A stretch of 64,000 nt of DNA from Streptomyces polyasparticus (GTDB taxonomy: Bacteria; Actinomycetota; Actinomycetes; Streptomycetales; Streptomycetaceae): NCBI RefSeq assembly GCF_014493765.1, contig NZ_JACTVJ010000007.1, positions 248,001-312,000 of the forward strand, written 5' to 3'. The notes under the pieces are model-generated. The model saw only the letters and a list, made by a program, of their open reading frames with translations, ran no database searches and was not told where the DNA came from. Below, piece by piece: positions 37,091 through 45,416 of the stretch; positions within the stretch are counted from its first letter, which is position 1; every line of letters begins with the position of its first letter. A program made the translations under genes and the position numbers.

Positions 37091-38542
37091 GTGGCCGAGA
37101 CCGAGGCGATCACGCAGCAGCGGCAGGCGAGGGTGCCGGCGCAGGAGGGGGCCCAGGGCGTGCGGATTCCGAGGGTGCAGGGCTTCGCGCAGTGGCCGGC
37201 CGAGGAGTCGCCCAAGCGCCAGGGCAAGGCGCTGCGGGAGCGCGTGGCGCGGTCCGCGCACGCCGAGTTCACCGCGGACTCGGGGCGGCCGGACGCGGTC
37301 ACGGCGGTCGAGGAGTCCAGCGCGGGCCGGATCCCCGGGCTCACCCCGCTGCGCGTGGGCAGGATGTCCGCCAACCCCTTCGCGTTCCTGCGCGGTTCGG
37401 CCGGCCTCATGGCGTATGACCTGGCGCGCACCCCGGTGACGGGCGTCGGCGCGCAGATCTGCGGCGATGCGCACGCGGGGAACTTCGGGCTCTACGGGGA
37501 CGCGCGCGGCGGACTCGTCATCGACCTCAATGACTTCGACGAGACGGTGGTCGGCCCCTGGGAGTGGGACCTGAAGCGGCTGGTCACCTCGCTCGTGGTG
37601 GCCGGGCGTGTGGCCGGGACGTCCGAGGACACCTGCCGTGAGGCCGCGGTGGACGCGGCCGGGGCGTATCGGCGCACGATGCGTCTGATGGCGAAGCTGC
37701 CGGCCCTGGAGGCCTGGCATGCGATAGCCGACGAAGAGCTCGTCTCGCACTCCGATGCTCATGATCTGCTCGGCACGCTGGAGCGCGTCGCCGAGAAGGC
37801 GCGGCGCAACACCAGCGGGCGCTTCGCGGCGAAGTCCACCGAGACGCTGGAGGACGGCAGCCTGCGCTTCGTCGATGCGCCGCCGGTGCTGCGGCGGGTG
37901 CCGGACGCGGAGGCCGCGGCGGTCGCCGCCTCGCTCGAGGAGTACGTGACGACGCTGAGCGAGGACCGGCTGCCGCTGCTCGCGCGGCATGCGATCCAGG
38001 ACGTGGCCTTCCGCGTGGTGGGCACAGGATCGGTCGGGACGCGCTCGTATGTGGTGCTGCTGCAGGACCACCGCGGTGAGCCCTTCGTGCTGCAGGTGAA
38101 GGAGGCCCGTCCTTCGGCCCTTGCCCCGCATCTGCCGGTGGCCGGGTTCAAGGTGCCCGAGACGGTGCACGAGGGGCGCCGTGTGGTGCTCGGTCAGAAG
38201 CGGATGCAGGTGGTCAGCGACATCCTGCTCGGCTGGACCACGGTCGAGGGACGCCCTTTCCAGGTACGGCAGTTCAGGAACCGCAAGGGCAGTGTCGACC
38301 CGGCGGAGCTCGCCGGCGGCCAGCTGGACGACTACGGGCGCATGACCGGCGCTCTGCTCGCCCGCGCCCATGCGCATGGCGCGGACCCGCGCCTGATCTC
38401 GGGCTACTGCGGCAAGACGGAGGAGCTGGACGAGGCCATGGCCCAGTTCGCGGTGGCGTACGCAGACCGGACCGAGGCGGACCATGCCGTACTGGAGGCT
38501 GCGGTGCGGGAGGGGCGGATCGAGGCTGAGGTGGGGGTGTGA
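37091..38542 (+). CDS. DUF2252 domain protein
   Basis: 483 residues from GTG 37091, GGGGAGG 8 nt upstream. DUF2252 resembles small-molecule kinases: GDAHAGNFG, then IDLNDFDETVVGPWEWDLKRL, like the HxDxxxxN and metal-binding motifs of phosphotransferases. RMSANPFAFLRGSAGLMA at the N-terminus and GQKRMQVVSDILLGWT later are typical of the family. Substrate unknown. A DnaA-box-like TTATCCACA lies at 36991-36999 upstream. Confidence 0.88.
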   Translation: MAETEAITQQRQARVPAQEGAQGVRIPRVQGFAQWPAEESPKRQGKALRERVARSAHAEFTADSGRPDAVTAVEESSAGRIPGLTPLRVGRMSANPFAFLRGSAGLMAYDLARTPVTGVGAQICGDAHAGNFGLYGDARGGLVIDLNDFDETVVGPWEWDLKRLVTSLVVAGRVAGTSEDTCREAAVDAAGAYRRTMRLMAKLPALEAWHAIADEELVSHSDAHDLLGTLERVAEKARRNTSGRFAAKSTETLEDGSLRFVDAPPVLRRVPDAEAAAVAASLEEYVTTLSEDRLPLLARHAIQDVAFRVVGTGSVGTRSYVVLLQDHRGEPFVLQVKEARPSALAPHLPVAGFKVPETVHEGRRVVLGQKRMQVVSDILLGWTTVEGRPFQVRQFRNRKGSVDPAELAGGQLDDYGRMTGALLARAHAHGADPRLISGYCGKTEELDEAMAQFAVAYADRTEADHAVLEAAVREGRIEAEVGV

Positions 38543-38639
38543 GCTCAGGTCGGATGTGAGTGGAGGCGTGCCGGGTCGGGGGCGGGGGAGGTGTGGGTTT
38601 CCGGGCGGGAGTGTGCGGGGGGTGGCCTAGGCTGGACGG

Positions 38640-39536
38640 GTGACGACCCCGGATGCTGCCGAACCCGCCCCGCCGCCGCAGGAGGCCTCGCAGGAGCGGG
38701 CCGAGGTGCGGCCTGAGGCCGGGCGGCCCGAGACCGCGCCACCCGCGTCGGAGCGGCCCGAGGCTCGGCTCGAGCGGGCTGTTCGGGCTGCCGAGCAGGC
38801 CTTGATCGAGTACGAGATCGCCGTCGAGACCTTCCGGGTCGAGGTGGAGAACTTCTCGCGGCTGCACCACCAGAAGCTCGGTCCCATGTACGCCCGGCTC
38901 GAAGAGCTCGACGCGGCGATCGCCGAGGCGAAGGCCGCACGCACCGGGGACCCGGAGGATCTGCGCCTCGCGCAGGAGCTGCGGGGCCGGGTGCTGCCGA
39001 TGCCGGACGTGTCCGAGCTCTTCAACGAGTGGGTCGACTCCGACGGGCTCTCCCCCGAGGCCGCCGCGATGCTCAACGAGCAGCCCGTGCGCGCGCCCGA
39101 GAGGGTGCGGCCCAGCGACGAGGCCCGCAAGCTCTACCGCGATCTCGTACGGCAGGCCCATCCGGACCTGGCGCAGGACGACAAGGAGCGGGCCCGGCGC
39201 GACGAGTTCATCGTCCGGGTCAATGCCGCCTATGCCCGCGGGGACGAGGCGCTGCTGCGCGAGCTCTCCGAGGAGTGGGCGGCCGGTCCGGTGCCGCCTG
39301 AGCAGCAGCCGAGCGAGAGCGAGGAGCTGTACGCCCGCCTCGAGTGGCTCGCGCGCCGCAAGGAGCTGCTCTCCGTGGTCGCGCGCGATCTGGAGGAGGG
39401 GCCGATCGGCTCCATGCTGCGGATGGCGCCCGATGACCCGGACCGTCTGCTCGAGCAGATCGCCGAGCAACTGCTCGCGCAGGTCGGCGAGCGGGAGGCG
39501 GAGCTGGTGCGGGTGACGCAGGGGCAGGGTTCCTGA
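38640..39536 (+). CDS. J-domain-like protein
   Basis: 298 residues. Disordered Pro/Glu-rich N-terminus (1-45), a coiled coil (AVRAAEQALIEYEIAVETFRVEVENF), then a J-like segment with KLYRDLVRQAHPDL (HPD about residue 182) and RDEFIVRVNAAYARGDEALL, then a helical C-terminus. HPD suggests Hsp70 stimulation, but the domain is divergent. GTG start with TAGGCT six bases upstream and no ribosome site: probably leaderless. Its 3' end is duplicated downstream. Confidence 0.75.
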   Translation: MTTPDAAEPAPPPQEASQERAEVRPEAGRPETAPPASERPEARLERAVRAAEQALIEYEIAVETFRVEVENFSRLHHQKLGPMYARLEELDAAIAEAKAARTGDPEDLRLAQELRGRVLPMPDVSELFNEWVDSDGLSPEAAAMLNEQPVRAPERVRPSDEARKLYRDLVRQAHPDLAQDDKERARRDEFIVRVNAAYARGDEALLRELSEEWAAGPVPPEQQPSESEELYARLEWLARRKELLSVVARDLEEGPIGSMLRMAPDDPDRLLEQIAEQLLAQVGEREAELVRVTQGQGS

Positions 39537-39690
39537 GTCGGTGCGGGAGCAGGGTTCCTGGGCTGGCGCGGGTGGCGTGGGAGCAGGGTTCCTGAGCTGG
39601 TGCGGGAGCAGTGTTCCTGGGCTGGCGCAGGTGGTGCGGGAGCAGTGTTCCTGAGCTGGCGCGGGTGGTGCGGGAGTAGCGTTCCTGGGC
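39525..39690. repeat. Imperfect repeats spanning the J-domain gene stop codon
   Basis: Six copies of GTTCCTG embedded in GGAGCAGGGTTCCTGAGCTGG-like units (about 20-36 bp apart) starting within the last codons of the gene and running on as non-coding sequence. Several copies keep the TGA. Confidence 0.75.
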
Positions 39691-39774
39691 GGAGGGCCCT
39701 TGTCGGCGGGAGGGGGCCAGGGGGCCGGGCAGGTGGCGCGCGGGAGACGGCGTCGGGTCGGGTAGCGTCGGGGC

Positions 39775-40122
39775 ATGGTTTTCGGTTCTGGTGTGCCCAC
39801 GGTCGGCGTCGATGCGCTGTCGGACAGCGACTTTCTTGTGGACGTCCGTGAGGACGACGAATGGCAAGCGGGTCATGCCGCAAATGCGCTGCACATCCCC
39901 ATGAGCGAATTCGTCGCGCGGTACGGCGAGTTGACCGAGGCGGCGCCGCAGGACGGCAGGGTGAACGTCATCTGCCGCTCCGGCGGGCGCTCCGCCCAGG
40001 TCACGATGTACCTGGTCCAGCAGGGCATCGAAGCGGTGAACGTTGCCGGCGGCATGGAGGCCTGGCACGAGGCCGGCCGCCCCGTCGTGGACGACAAGGG
40101 GCAGCCGGGCTTCGTCGTCTGA
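39775..40122 (+). CDS. Rhodanese-like domain protein
   Basis: Single-domain sulfurtransferase, 115 residues. LSDSDFLVDVREDDEWQAGHAANALHIPM opens the fold; the active Cys is in VICRSGGRSAQV, a six-residue loop of the sulfur-handling type. Ends DDKGQPGFVV. ATG with TAGCGT six bases upstream and no ribosome site: probably leaderless. Confidence 0.92.
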   Translation: MVFGSGVPTVGVDALSDSDFLVDVREDDEWQAGHAANALHIPMSEFVARYGELTEAAPQDGRVNVICRSGGRSAQVTMYLVQQGIEAVNVAGGMEAWHEAGRPVVDDKGQPGFVV

Positions 40123-40124
40123 GA

Positions 40125-40172
40125 CCCACTGGTCGACCGGCCCACTGGTCGACCGGCCCACTGGTCGACCGG
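40125..40172. repeat. 16-bp perfect tandem repeat, three copies
   Basis: CCCACTGGTCGACCGG three times without spacers, starting 2 bp after the rhodanese stop; each contains the palindrome GGTCGACC. Confidence 0.85.
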
Positions 40173-40194
40173 CACGTTCGTATCGACGATCCGA

Positions 40195-40226
40195 GCCGGG
40201 CGCCCGCTCGCGGACGCCCGGCTTCG
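40195..40226. terminator. Terminator-like hairpin after the rhodanese gene
   Basis: GCCGGGCG (40195-40202) pairs with CGCCCGGC (40215-40222), 12-nt loop, then TTCG. Confidence 0.55.
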
Positions 40227-40248
40227 GTGTGCTCAGGCCAAAGTGTTG

Positions 40249-40309
40249 CAGCCAGGGTGTGTTCAGGCCCAGCTGTGGTCAGGCCAGGGTGTGTTCAGGC
40301 CAGGGTGTG
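40249..40309. repeat. Repeats carrying the acyl-CoA dehydrogenase stop codon
   Basis: TCAGGCCAGGGTGTG is perfect at 40279-40293 and 40295-40309, the latter covering the minus-strand TGA; degenerate copies continue to 40249. Confidence 0.75.
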
Positions 40310-41428
40310 CGTGGCGAGGAGTTCGCCGAGGGCTTCCTCGTGGGCCGCTGCCGGGCCGAGCGAGAGCTCGAGCTGCTTGGCCCAGGCGTGGTACCGGTGC
40401 AGCGAGTAGTCGGTGTCCGCGCCGAAGCCGCCGTGCAGATGCTGAGCGGTCTGTACGACCCTGCGTACGCCTTCCGAGGCCCAGATCTTCGCCACCGCGA
40501 TATCGCCGGCCGCCGGCAGCGCCCCGCCCGCGCCCGTGGAGATGCGCCAGGCCGCCTGCCAGAGCGTGACCTCCATGGCGCGCAGATCGATGTAGCGGTC
40601 GGCGGCCTGCATGGCCACGGCCTGGAAGGTGGCGACGGGGTGCCCGAACTGTTCGCGCTTGCTGGTGTATTCACTGGTCATCCCGAGCACACCCTCGCCG
40701 AGCCCGAGCGCGAGGGCGCAGGTGCCCGTGGCGAGCAGCTGGTGCAGTGACTCCCAGGCGCCGTCGGCGTCGATGACGTCGATGGCGGCGATGCGTACGG
40801 ATTCCAAGCGGAGTTCGGCGAAACGCTCGCCCGACGTGGAGAACTGCTCGGCGAGCGTGAGCCCGTCCTGGACCCGGGGCACGAGCGCGAGCACGGAGCG
40901 GCCGTCGGCGGTGTGCGCGGGCACGACGGTGTAGTCCGCGGTGTGTGCCCACGGCACGCCGGTCTGTACGCCGTCGAGCACCCAGTCGGCGCCGTCGGGG
41001 CGTGCGGTGACGGCGAGTTCGGCGGAGTCGTGGCCCGTACGGCCGTTGGCGGCGACGGTCAGGACCGTGGTGCCCCGGGCCACGCCCGGCAGGATCCGGG
41101 TCTTGGCCTCGGAACTCCCGTATGTCTCCAGGGTCTTGGCGGCGGCGGTGGACTCCAGGAGCGGTACGCGGGCGAGCACCTTCGCCGACTCGCGCAGGAC
41201 GAGGCAGAGGGCGATGGCGTCGAGGCCCGCCCCGTCGTAGGTGTCCGAGAGCAGCAGGCTGAGCACGTCGGCCTCGGCGAGCTTGGCCCACAGCGCACGG
41301 TCGAAGTCATCGGCCACGGCACCGGGGGTCAGGGCCGGACTCGGCACCGCGTCCGGGTCCACGCCGGCGAAGACCGCCTTGGCCGCCTCGACGGCCGCCT
41401 GCTGTTCTTCGGTGAAGTCGAAGTCCAC
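40295..41428 (-). CDS. Acyl-CoA dehydrogenase family protein
   Basis: FAD enzyme oxidising an acyl-CoA at the alpha-beta bond. 377 residues: N-terminal helical domain, middle beta domain (TGVPWAHTADYTVVPAHTADG), and C-terminal bundle with SKREQFGHPVATFQAVAMQAADRYIDLRAM and QHLHGGFGADTDYSLHRYHAWAKQLEL. It is of the short, divergent type often paired in sterol or side-chain catabolism. A palindrome matching the mycobacterial KstR operator lies about 75 bp upstream. Stands alone rather than with the paa genes. Confidence 0.9.
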   Translation of the reverse strand: MDFDFTEEQQAAVEAAKAVFAGVDPDAVPSPALTPGAVADDFDRALWAKLAEADVLSLLLSDTYDGAGLDAIALCLVLRESAKVLARVPLLESTAAAKTLETYGSSEAKTRILPGVARGTTVLTVAANGRTGHDSAELAVTARPDGADWVLDGVQTGVPWAHTADYTVVPAHTADGRSVLALVPRVQDGLTLAEQFSTSGERFAELRLESVRIAAIDVIDADGAWESLHQLLATGTCALALGLGEGVLGMTSEYTSKREQFGHPVATFQAVAMQAADRYIDLRAMEVTLWQAAWRISTGAGGALPAAGDIAVAKIWASEGVRRVVQTAQHLHGGFGADTDYSLHRYHAWAKQLELSLGPAAAHEEALGELLATHTLA

Positions 41429-41503
41429 GCCTGTCCTCCCGTGCGCCGGCTGGGGTCGACGGTGTCCGGCGTGCGGGCACCGCCAACTGACGGAGCGTCA
41501 AGA

Positions 41504-41517
41504 TAGAACAGGTTCTA
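41504..41517. promoter_or_regulatory. KstR-type operator
   Basis: TAGAACAGGTTCTA fits the KstR box TNNAACNNGTTNNA exactly and is otherwise palindromic. It lies 76-89 bp before the acyl-CoA dehydrogenase start. Confidence 0.6.
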
Positions 41518-41587
41518 GCGGATTGGAATGCCGTCGCCCGGGTGCGTTGCCGGTTTCAGGTCCGAGACCTGGCATCCGAACTTCGTT

Positions 41588-41620
41588 CGGATCTCCTCAA
41601 TCGCCGGAGGGGCTGAATTG
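41588..41620. repeat. Streptomyces-type dispersed intergenic repeat
   Basis: GGATCTCCTCAATCGCCGG and GGGGCTGAATTG form the element read on the minus strand as CAGCCCCTCCGGCGATTGAG. It follows the paaE stop by a few bases. The same element occurs twice after paaN (48711-48760). Confidence 0.7.
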
Positions 41621-41622
41621 CC

Positions 41623-42699
41623 TCAGCGGTCGAAGTCCAACTCCACCTGTTCCGTGGCCGGATGGGACTGGCAGGCCAGGACATAGCCCGCTTCGGTCTC
41701 CTCCGGCTCCAGCGCATAGTTGCGGTCCATCCGCACCTCGCCCGTGACCAGGAACGCCCGGCAGGTGCCGCACACCCCGCCCTTGCAGGCGTACGGAGCG
41801 TCCGGACGGTTGCGCAGCACCGTCTCCAGAAGGGACTCGCCGTCCTGGACCGGCCAGCTGCCCGAGCGTCCATCGAGCTGGGCGGTCACGGTGCTGTGCG
41901 CCAGGGCGGGCGCCGTCGAAGTCGCCGGAGCTGTACCGGAGTCGACGTGGAAGATCTCCTCGTGGATCCGTGCCCGCCGCACCCCGAGTCCGCGCAGTGC
42001 GCGCTCGGCGCCCTGCACCAGACCCAGCGGCCCGCACAGGAACCAGCCGTCGATCTGCTCCACCGGCAGCAGCGCGGGCAGCAGCCCGGTCAGCCGCTCC
42101 TCGTCCAACCGGCCCGACGGCAGCCCCGCCTGCTGTTCCTCCCGGGACAACGCGGTGACCAGCTGAAACCGCTGTGGATAACGGTCCTTGAGGTCGGCCA
42201 CCTCCTCGAGGAACATCGTCGAGGCCGCGCTGCGATCACTCCGTATCAGACAGAAGCGGGCCTCGGGCTCGCGGGCCAGGAGCGTGGCGACGATGGAGAG
42301 CACCGGGGTGATGCCGCTGCCGCCGACGATCGCCGCGAAGTGTCCAGGGCGCGGCTCCAGCGTGAACCGGCCCGCGGGGGTCATCACTTCGAGCTCGTCG
42401 CCGGCCGCGATCTCCTTGTGCGCATACGTGGAGAACTCGCCGCCCTCGACCAGGCGTACGCCCACGCGCACCTCGGTGGGGCCGTCCTCGCCGACGGCGG
42501 GTGAGCACACCGAGTACGTACGGCGGATCTCGGCGCCGCCGTCCGCGAAGCGCCGTATCGCCAGATGCTGGCCCGGCGCATAGCGGTACTCCGCGCGGAG
42601 CTCCGGCGGCACGGCGAAGGTCAGCGCCACGGAGTCGTCGGTGAGCCGGTCGACCGCGGCCACCCGGAGCCGGTGGAAACGGGACGTGGCGGCCGCCAT
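41623..42699 (-). CDS. paaE: 1,2-phenylacetyl-CoA epoxidase reductase subunit
   Basis: Passes electrons from NAD(P)H to the PaaAC oxygenase. 358 residues: FAD domain with RRTYSVCS, NAD domain with GGSGITPVLSI, and a C-terminal plant-type [2Fe-2S] ferredoxin with CKGGVCGTC and a fourth Cys in LACQSHP. ATG overlaps the paaD stop by one base (TGATG). Last gene of the paaABCDE series. Confidence 0.95.
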   Translation of the reverse strand: MAAATSRFHRLRVAAVDRLTDDSVALTFAVPPELRAEYRYAPGQHLAIRRFADGGAEIRRTYSVCSPAVGEDGPTEVRVGVRLVEGGEFSTYAHKEIAAGDELEVMTPAGRFTLEPRPGHFAAIVGGSGITPVLSIVATLLAREPEARFCLIRSDRSAASTMFLEEVADLKDRYPQRFQLVTALSREEQQAGLPSGRLDEERLTGLLPALLPVEQIDGWFLCGPLGLVQGAERALRGLGVRRARIHEEIFHVDSGTAPATSTAPALAHSTVTAQLDGRSGSWPVQDGESLLETVLRNRPDAPYACKGGVCGTCRAFLVTGEVRMDRNYALEPEETEAGYVLACQSHPATEQVELDFDR

Positions 42700-43211
42700 C
42701 ACAGCTCCTTGAAGTGGTCGAAGGGTTCGCGGCAGCTCACACACCGCCGCAGCGCCTTGCACGCGGTGGACGAGAAGCGGCTGAGCAGCTCCGTCTCGAG
42801 GGAGCCGCAGTGCGGGCAGCGCACGGCGAGCGTGAGCGGTATCGGACCGTCGGCCGGCTGCGGCCGGGGCGGGGCGATACCGGACTCGGCGAGCTTGCGG
42901 CGGCCTTCGGCGGTGATGTCGTCCGTGGACCAGGCCGGTGCGAGCACGGTCCGAACGGTCACGTCGGGCAGTCCCTCGGCGTGCAGCACGTCCTCGATGT
43001 CCGAGGACATGGCCTCGACGGCGGGGCAGCCCGTGTACGTCGGGGTGATCTCGACGCGGACCTCGCCGGGGCCGAACATCCGCAGATCGCGCAGTATCCC
43101 CAGGTCGCCCAGGGTGACCATGGGCAGCTCGGGGTCGGGCACCGCGCCCGCCAGCTCCCAGAGCCGCTGCTCGACGGGGGTGCGCTCGTGGCGCGTGCGC
43201 TCGGCGGTCAC
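42699..43211 (-). CDS. paaD: 1,2-phenylacetyl-CoA epoxidase subunit PaaD
   Basis: 170-residue MIP18-like assembly factor of the epoxidase complex. DUF59 motif VPDPELPMVTLGDLGILRD and TYTGCPAVEAM carry the conserved Cys. The C-terminus adds a zinc-ribbon-like CPHCGS...CVSCREPF. GTG 43211 overlaps the paaC stop (GTGA); GTG 43214 is an alternative. Confidence 0.93.
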   Translation of the reverse strand: MTAERTRHERTPVEQRLWELAGAVPDPELPMVTLGDLGILRDLRMFGPGEVRVEITPTYTGCPAVEAMSSDIEDVLHAEGLPDVTVRTVLAPAWSTDDITAEGRRKLAESGIAPPRPQPADGPIPLTLAVRCPHCGSLETELLSRFSSTACKALRRCVSCREPFDHFKEL

Positions 43212-43924
43212 CACGACGCCCCCGGGTGGCTGCGGTGCAGGTGCTGCATCTCGGCGAGCATCCGTCCGAACGACTCGGTGTGCAGGCCTTCTCGACCCGC
43301 GCCCGCCGCCCAGGCCCCGGTACGAGGGCCCCCGGGGACGCGCAGGGTGGCGCGCTCGATCACCGCGGTGACGGAGGCGAGCCAACGCTCTTCCAGCTTC
43401 TGCCAGTTGAGGGCCAGGCCCTCGACGGGACGGAACATCTCCCCGGTGAATCGCCACAGCGCGTCGAGGCCGCGCTGCATGCGCCCCTGGCTCTCCTCGG
43501 TGCCGTCGCCGAGGCGCAGCGTCCACTGCTCGGCGTGGTCCTGGTGGTACGCCACCTCCTTGACCGCCTTGACGGCAAGGGGACCGAAGACGGGGTCGCC
43601 CGCCAACGCCTCGTACAGGAAGCGCTGGTAGGTGGAGAAGAGGAGCTGGCGGGCGATGGTGTGGGCGAAGTCGCCGTTCGGCTGCTCGACCAGCTGGAGG
43701 TTGCGGAAGGCGCGCTCCTCGCGGAGATACGCCAGCTCGTCCTCGTCGCCGGCCATGGAGAGCAGGATGCGGGCCTGGCCGAGCAGGTCGAGTGCGATGT
43801 TGGCCAGCGCCACCTCCTCCTCGAGCACCGGGGCGTGGCCGGCCCACTCGGCGAGGCGGTGCGAGAGCACCAGGGCGTCGTCGCCGAGCGCGAGGGCGGC
43901 TCCCGTATCCACAGTGGCGCTCAC
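43208..43924 (-). CDS. paaC: 1,2-phenylacetyl-CoA epoxidase structural subunit PaaC
   Basis: 238-residue ferritin-like partner that stabilises catalytic PaaA. LLGQARILLSMAGDEDELAYLREERAFRNLQLVEQPNGDF and VAYHQDHAEQWTLRLGDGT are characteristic; a full di-iron set is not evident, as expected for PaaC. GTG overlaps the paaB stop. Confidence 0.94.
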   Translation of the reverse strand: MSATVDTGAALALGDDALVLSHRLAEWAGHAPVLEEEVALANIALDLLGQARILLSMAGDEDELAYLREERAFRNLQLVEQPNGDFAHTIARQLLFSTYQRFLYEALAGDPVFGPLAVKAVKEVAYHQDHAEQWTLRLGDGTEESQGRMQRGLDALWRFTGEMFRPVEGLALNWQKLEERWLASVTAVIERATLRVPGGPRTGAWAAGAGREGLHTESFGRMLAEMQHLHRSHPGASW

Positions 43925-44205
43925 AGGTGCTTCACCCCGTCCGGGATCTCGTAGAACGTCGGGTGCCGGTACGGCTTGTCGGCGGCCGGTTCGAAGAAGG
44001 GGTCCTTCTCGTCCGGCGAGGAAGCGGTGATCGCGGTGGACGGGACCACCCAGATGGAGACGCCTTCGCTGCGCCGCGTGTACAGATCGCGGGCATTGCG
44101 CAGGGCAAGCTCCGCATCCGGTGCGTGCAGGCTGCCGGCGTGGGTGTGCGAGAGCCCGCGCCGCGAGCGCACGAACACCTCCCACAAGGGCCAGTCGCCG
44201 CTCAT
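43921..44205 (-). CDS. paaB: 1,2-phenylacetyl-CoA epoxidase subunit PaaB
   Basis: 94-residue bridging subunit: [41 protein letters not shown] is diagnostic. Start overlaps the paaA stop by 4 nt. Confidence 0.95.
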   Translation of the reverse strand: MSGDWPLWEVFVRSRRGLSHTHAGSLHAPDAELALRNARDLYTRRSEGVSIWVVPSTAITASSPDEKDPFFEPAADKPYRHPTFYEIPDGVKHL

Positions 44206-45191
44206 GCCGTTGCCTCCTGCTCATTGCGTGCTGTCTTCTTCGCGGCGTGGGCGGCCGCCGCCTCCCGCACCCAGGCGCCCTCGTCATGGGCCTTGCGGCG
44301 CTGGCTGATCCGCTGCTCATTGCAGGGGCCATTGCCCTTGAGTACATCCCAGAACTCGGTCCAGTCGATGGCGCCGAAGTCGTGCTGCCCCCGCTCCTCG
44401 TTCCACTTCAGGTCGGGGTCGGGCAGCGTGAGGCCGAGCGCTTCGGCCTGCGGGACGCAGATGTCGACGAAGCGCTGGCGCAGCTCGTCATTGGAGTGGC
44501 GCTTGATCTTCCAGGCCATGGACTGCGCGGAGTGCGAGGACTCGTCGTCCGGCGGGCCGAACATCATGAGCGAAGGCCACCACCAGCGGTCCACCGCGTC
44601 CTGCGCCATCGCGTGCTGCGCCTCGGTGCCGCGGCTCAGGGTGAGCAGCAGCTCGTAACCCTGGCGCTGATGGAAGGACTCCTCCTTGCAGATCCGCACC
44701 ATCGCGCGGGCGTAGGGCCCGTACGAACAGCGGCACAGCGGCACCTGGTTGGTGATCGCCGCACCGTCCACGAGCCAGCCGATCGCGCCGACGTCGGCCC
44801 AGGTGAGGGTGGGGTAATTGAAGATCGAGGAGTACTTCTGGCGGCCTGCGTGCAGCTTGTCGAGGAGCTCTTCGCGGCTGGTGCCGAGGGTCTCGGCGGC
44901 GCTGTAGAGATAGAGCCCGTGCCCCGCCTCGTCCTGGACCTTGGCCATGAGGATGGCCTTGCGGCGCAGGGAGGGCGCGCGCGTGATCCAGTTGGCCTCC
45001 GGCTGCATGCCGATGATCTCGGAGTGCGCATGCTGGGCGATCTGGCGCACCAGCGTGGCCCGATACGCGTCCGGCATCCAGTCCCGCGGTTCGATCCGCT
45101 CGTCTGCGGCCACGGCTGCGTCGAACGCCGCCGTATGCGCCGCCTGGGCAGCGTCCACCGCCGCCTGACCAGCGTCTGTCACCGTCGCCAT
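44202..45191 (-). CDS. paaA: 1,2-phenylacetyl-CoA epoxidase catalytic subunit PaaA
   Basis: Di-iron oxygenase that epoxidises the aromatic ring of phenylacetyl-CoA. 329 residues from ATG 45191 (AGGGGG upstream). Ligand motifs: [14 protein letters not shown] (ExxH) and [17 protein letters not shown] (ExxH), with an earlier Glu in [15 protein letters not shown]. First gene of a tightly overlapping operon. A PaaR-type palindrome lies 70 bp upstream. Confidence 0.96.
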   Translation of the reverse strand: MATVTDAGQAAVDAAQAAHTAAFDAAVAADERIEPRDWMPDAYRATLVRQIAQHAHSEIIGMQPEANWITRAPSLRRKAILMAKVQDEAGHGLYLYSAAETLGTSREELLDKLHAGRQKYSSIFNYPTLTWADVGAIGWLVDGAAITNQVPLCRCSYGPYARAMVRICKEESFHQRQGYELLLTLSRGTEAQHAMAQDAVDRWWWPSLMMFGPPDDESSHSAQSMAWKIKRHSNDELRQRFVDICVPQAEALGLTLPDPDLKWNEERGQHDFGAIDWTEFWDVLKGNGPCNEQRISQRRKAHDEGAWVREAAAAHAAKKTARNEQEATA

Positions 45192-45260
45192 GCCCGGCCC
45201 CCTTGCCTCGGCACTCGATCCCTGAGCCGTCCGCGTCGCCGCGGTCGCCTTGATCAATCT

Positions 45261-45278
45261 ACCGACCGATCGTTCGGT
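45261..45278. promoter_or_regulatory. PaaR operator upstream of paaA
   Basis: ACCGACCGATCGTTCGGT, an imperfect palindrome. Its reverse complement matches the box at 50546-50563 in 17 of 18 bases and fits the reported actinobacterial PaaR core ACCGNNCGNNCGGT. Confidence 0.8.
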
Positions 45279-45416
45279 TCGTCTGGTTTCCATGGTGGGA
45301 CCGGCGGCCGTAGGGTGTCAAGCCTGTGGATAACGTCACGAGAGCTGTGCGTGACGACCGCCGCTGAGTACCGTTCCGATCCGTAGCGGCAGCGGGTGGA
45401 TGGGGAACGGGGCGGA

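Noticed and set aside
39525-40172. CRISPR array
   Set aside because: Repeats are either directly adjacent or irregularly spaced and imperfect, with no unique spacers and no cas genes.
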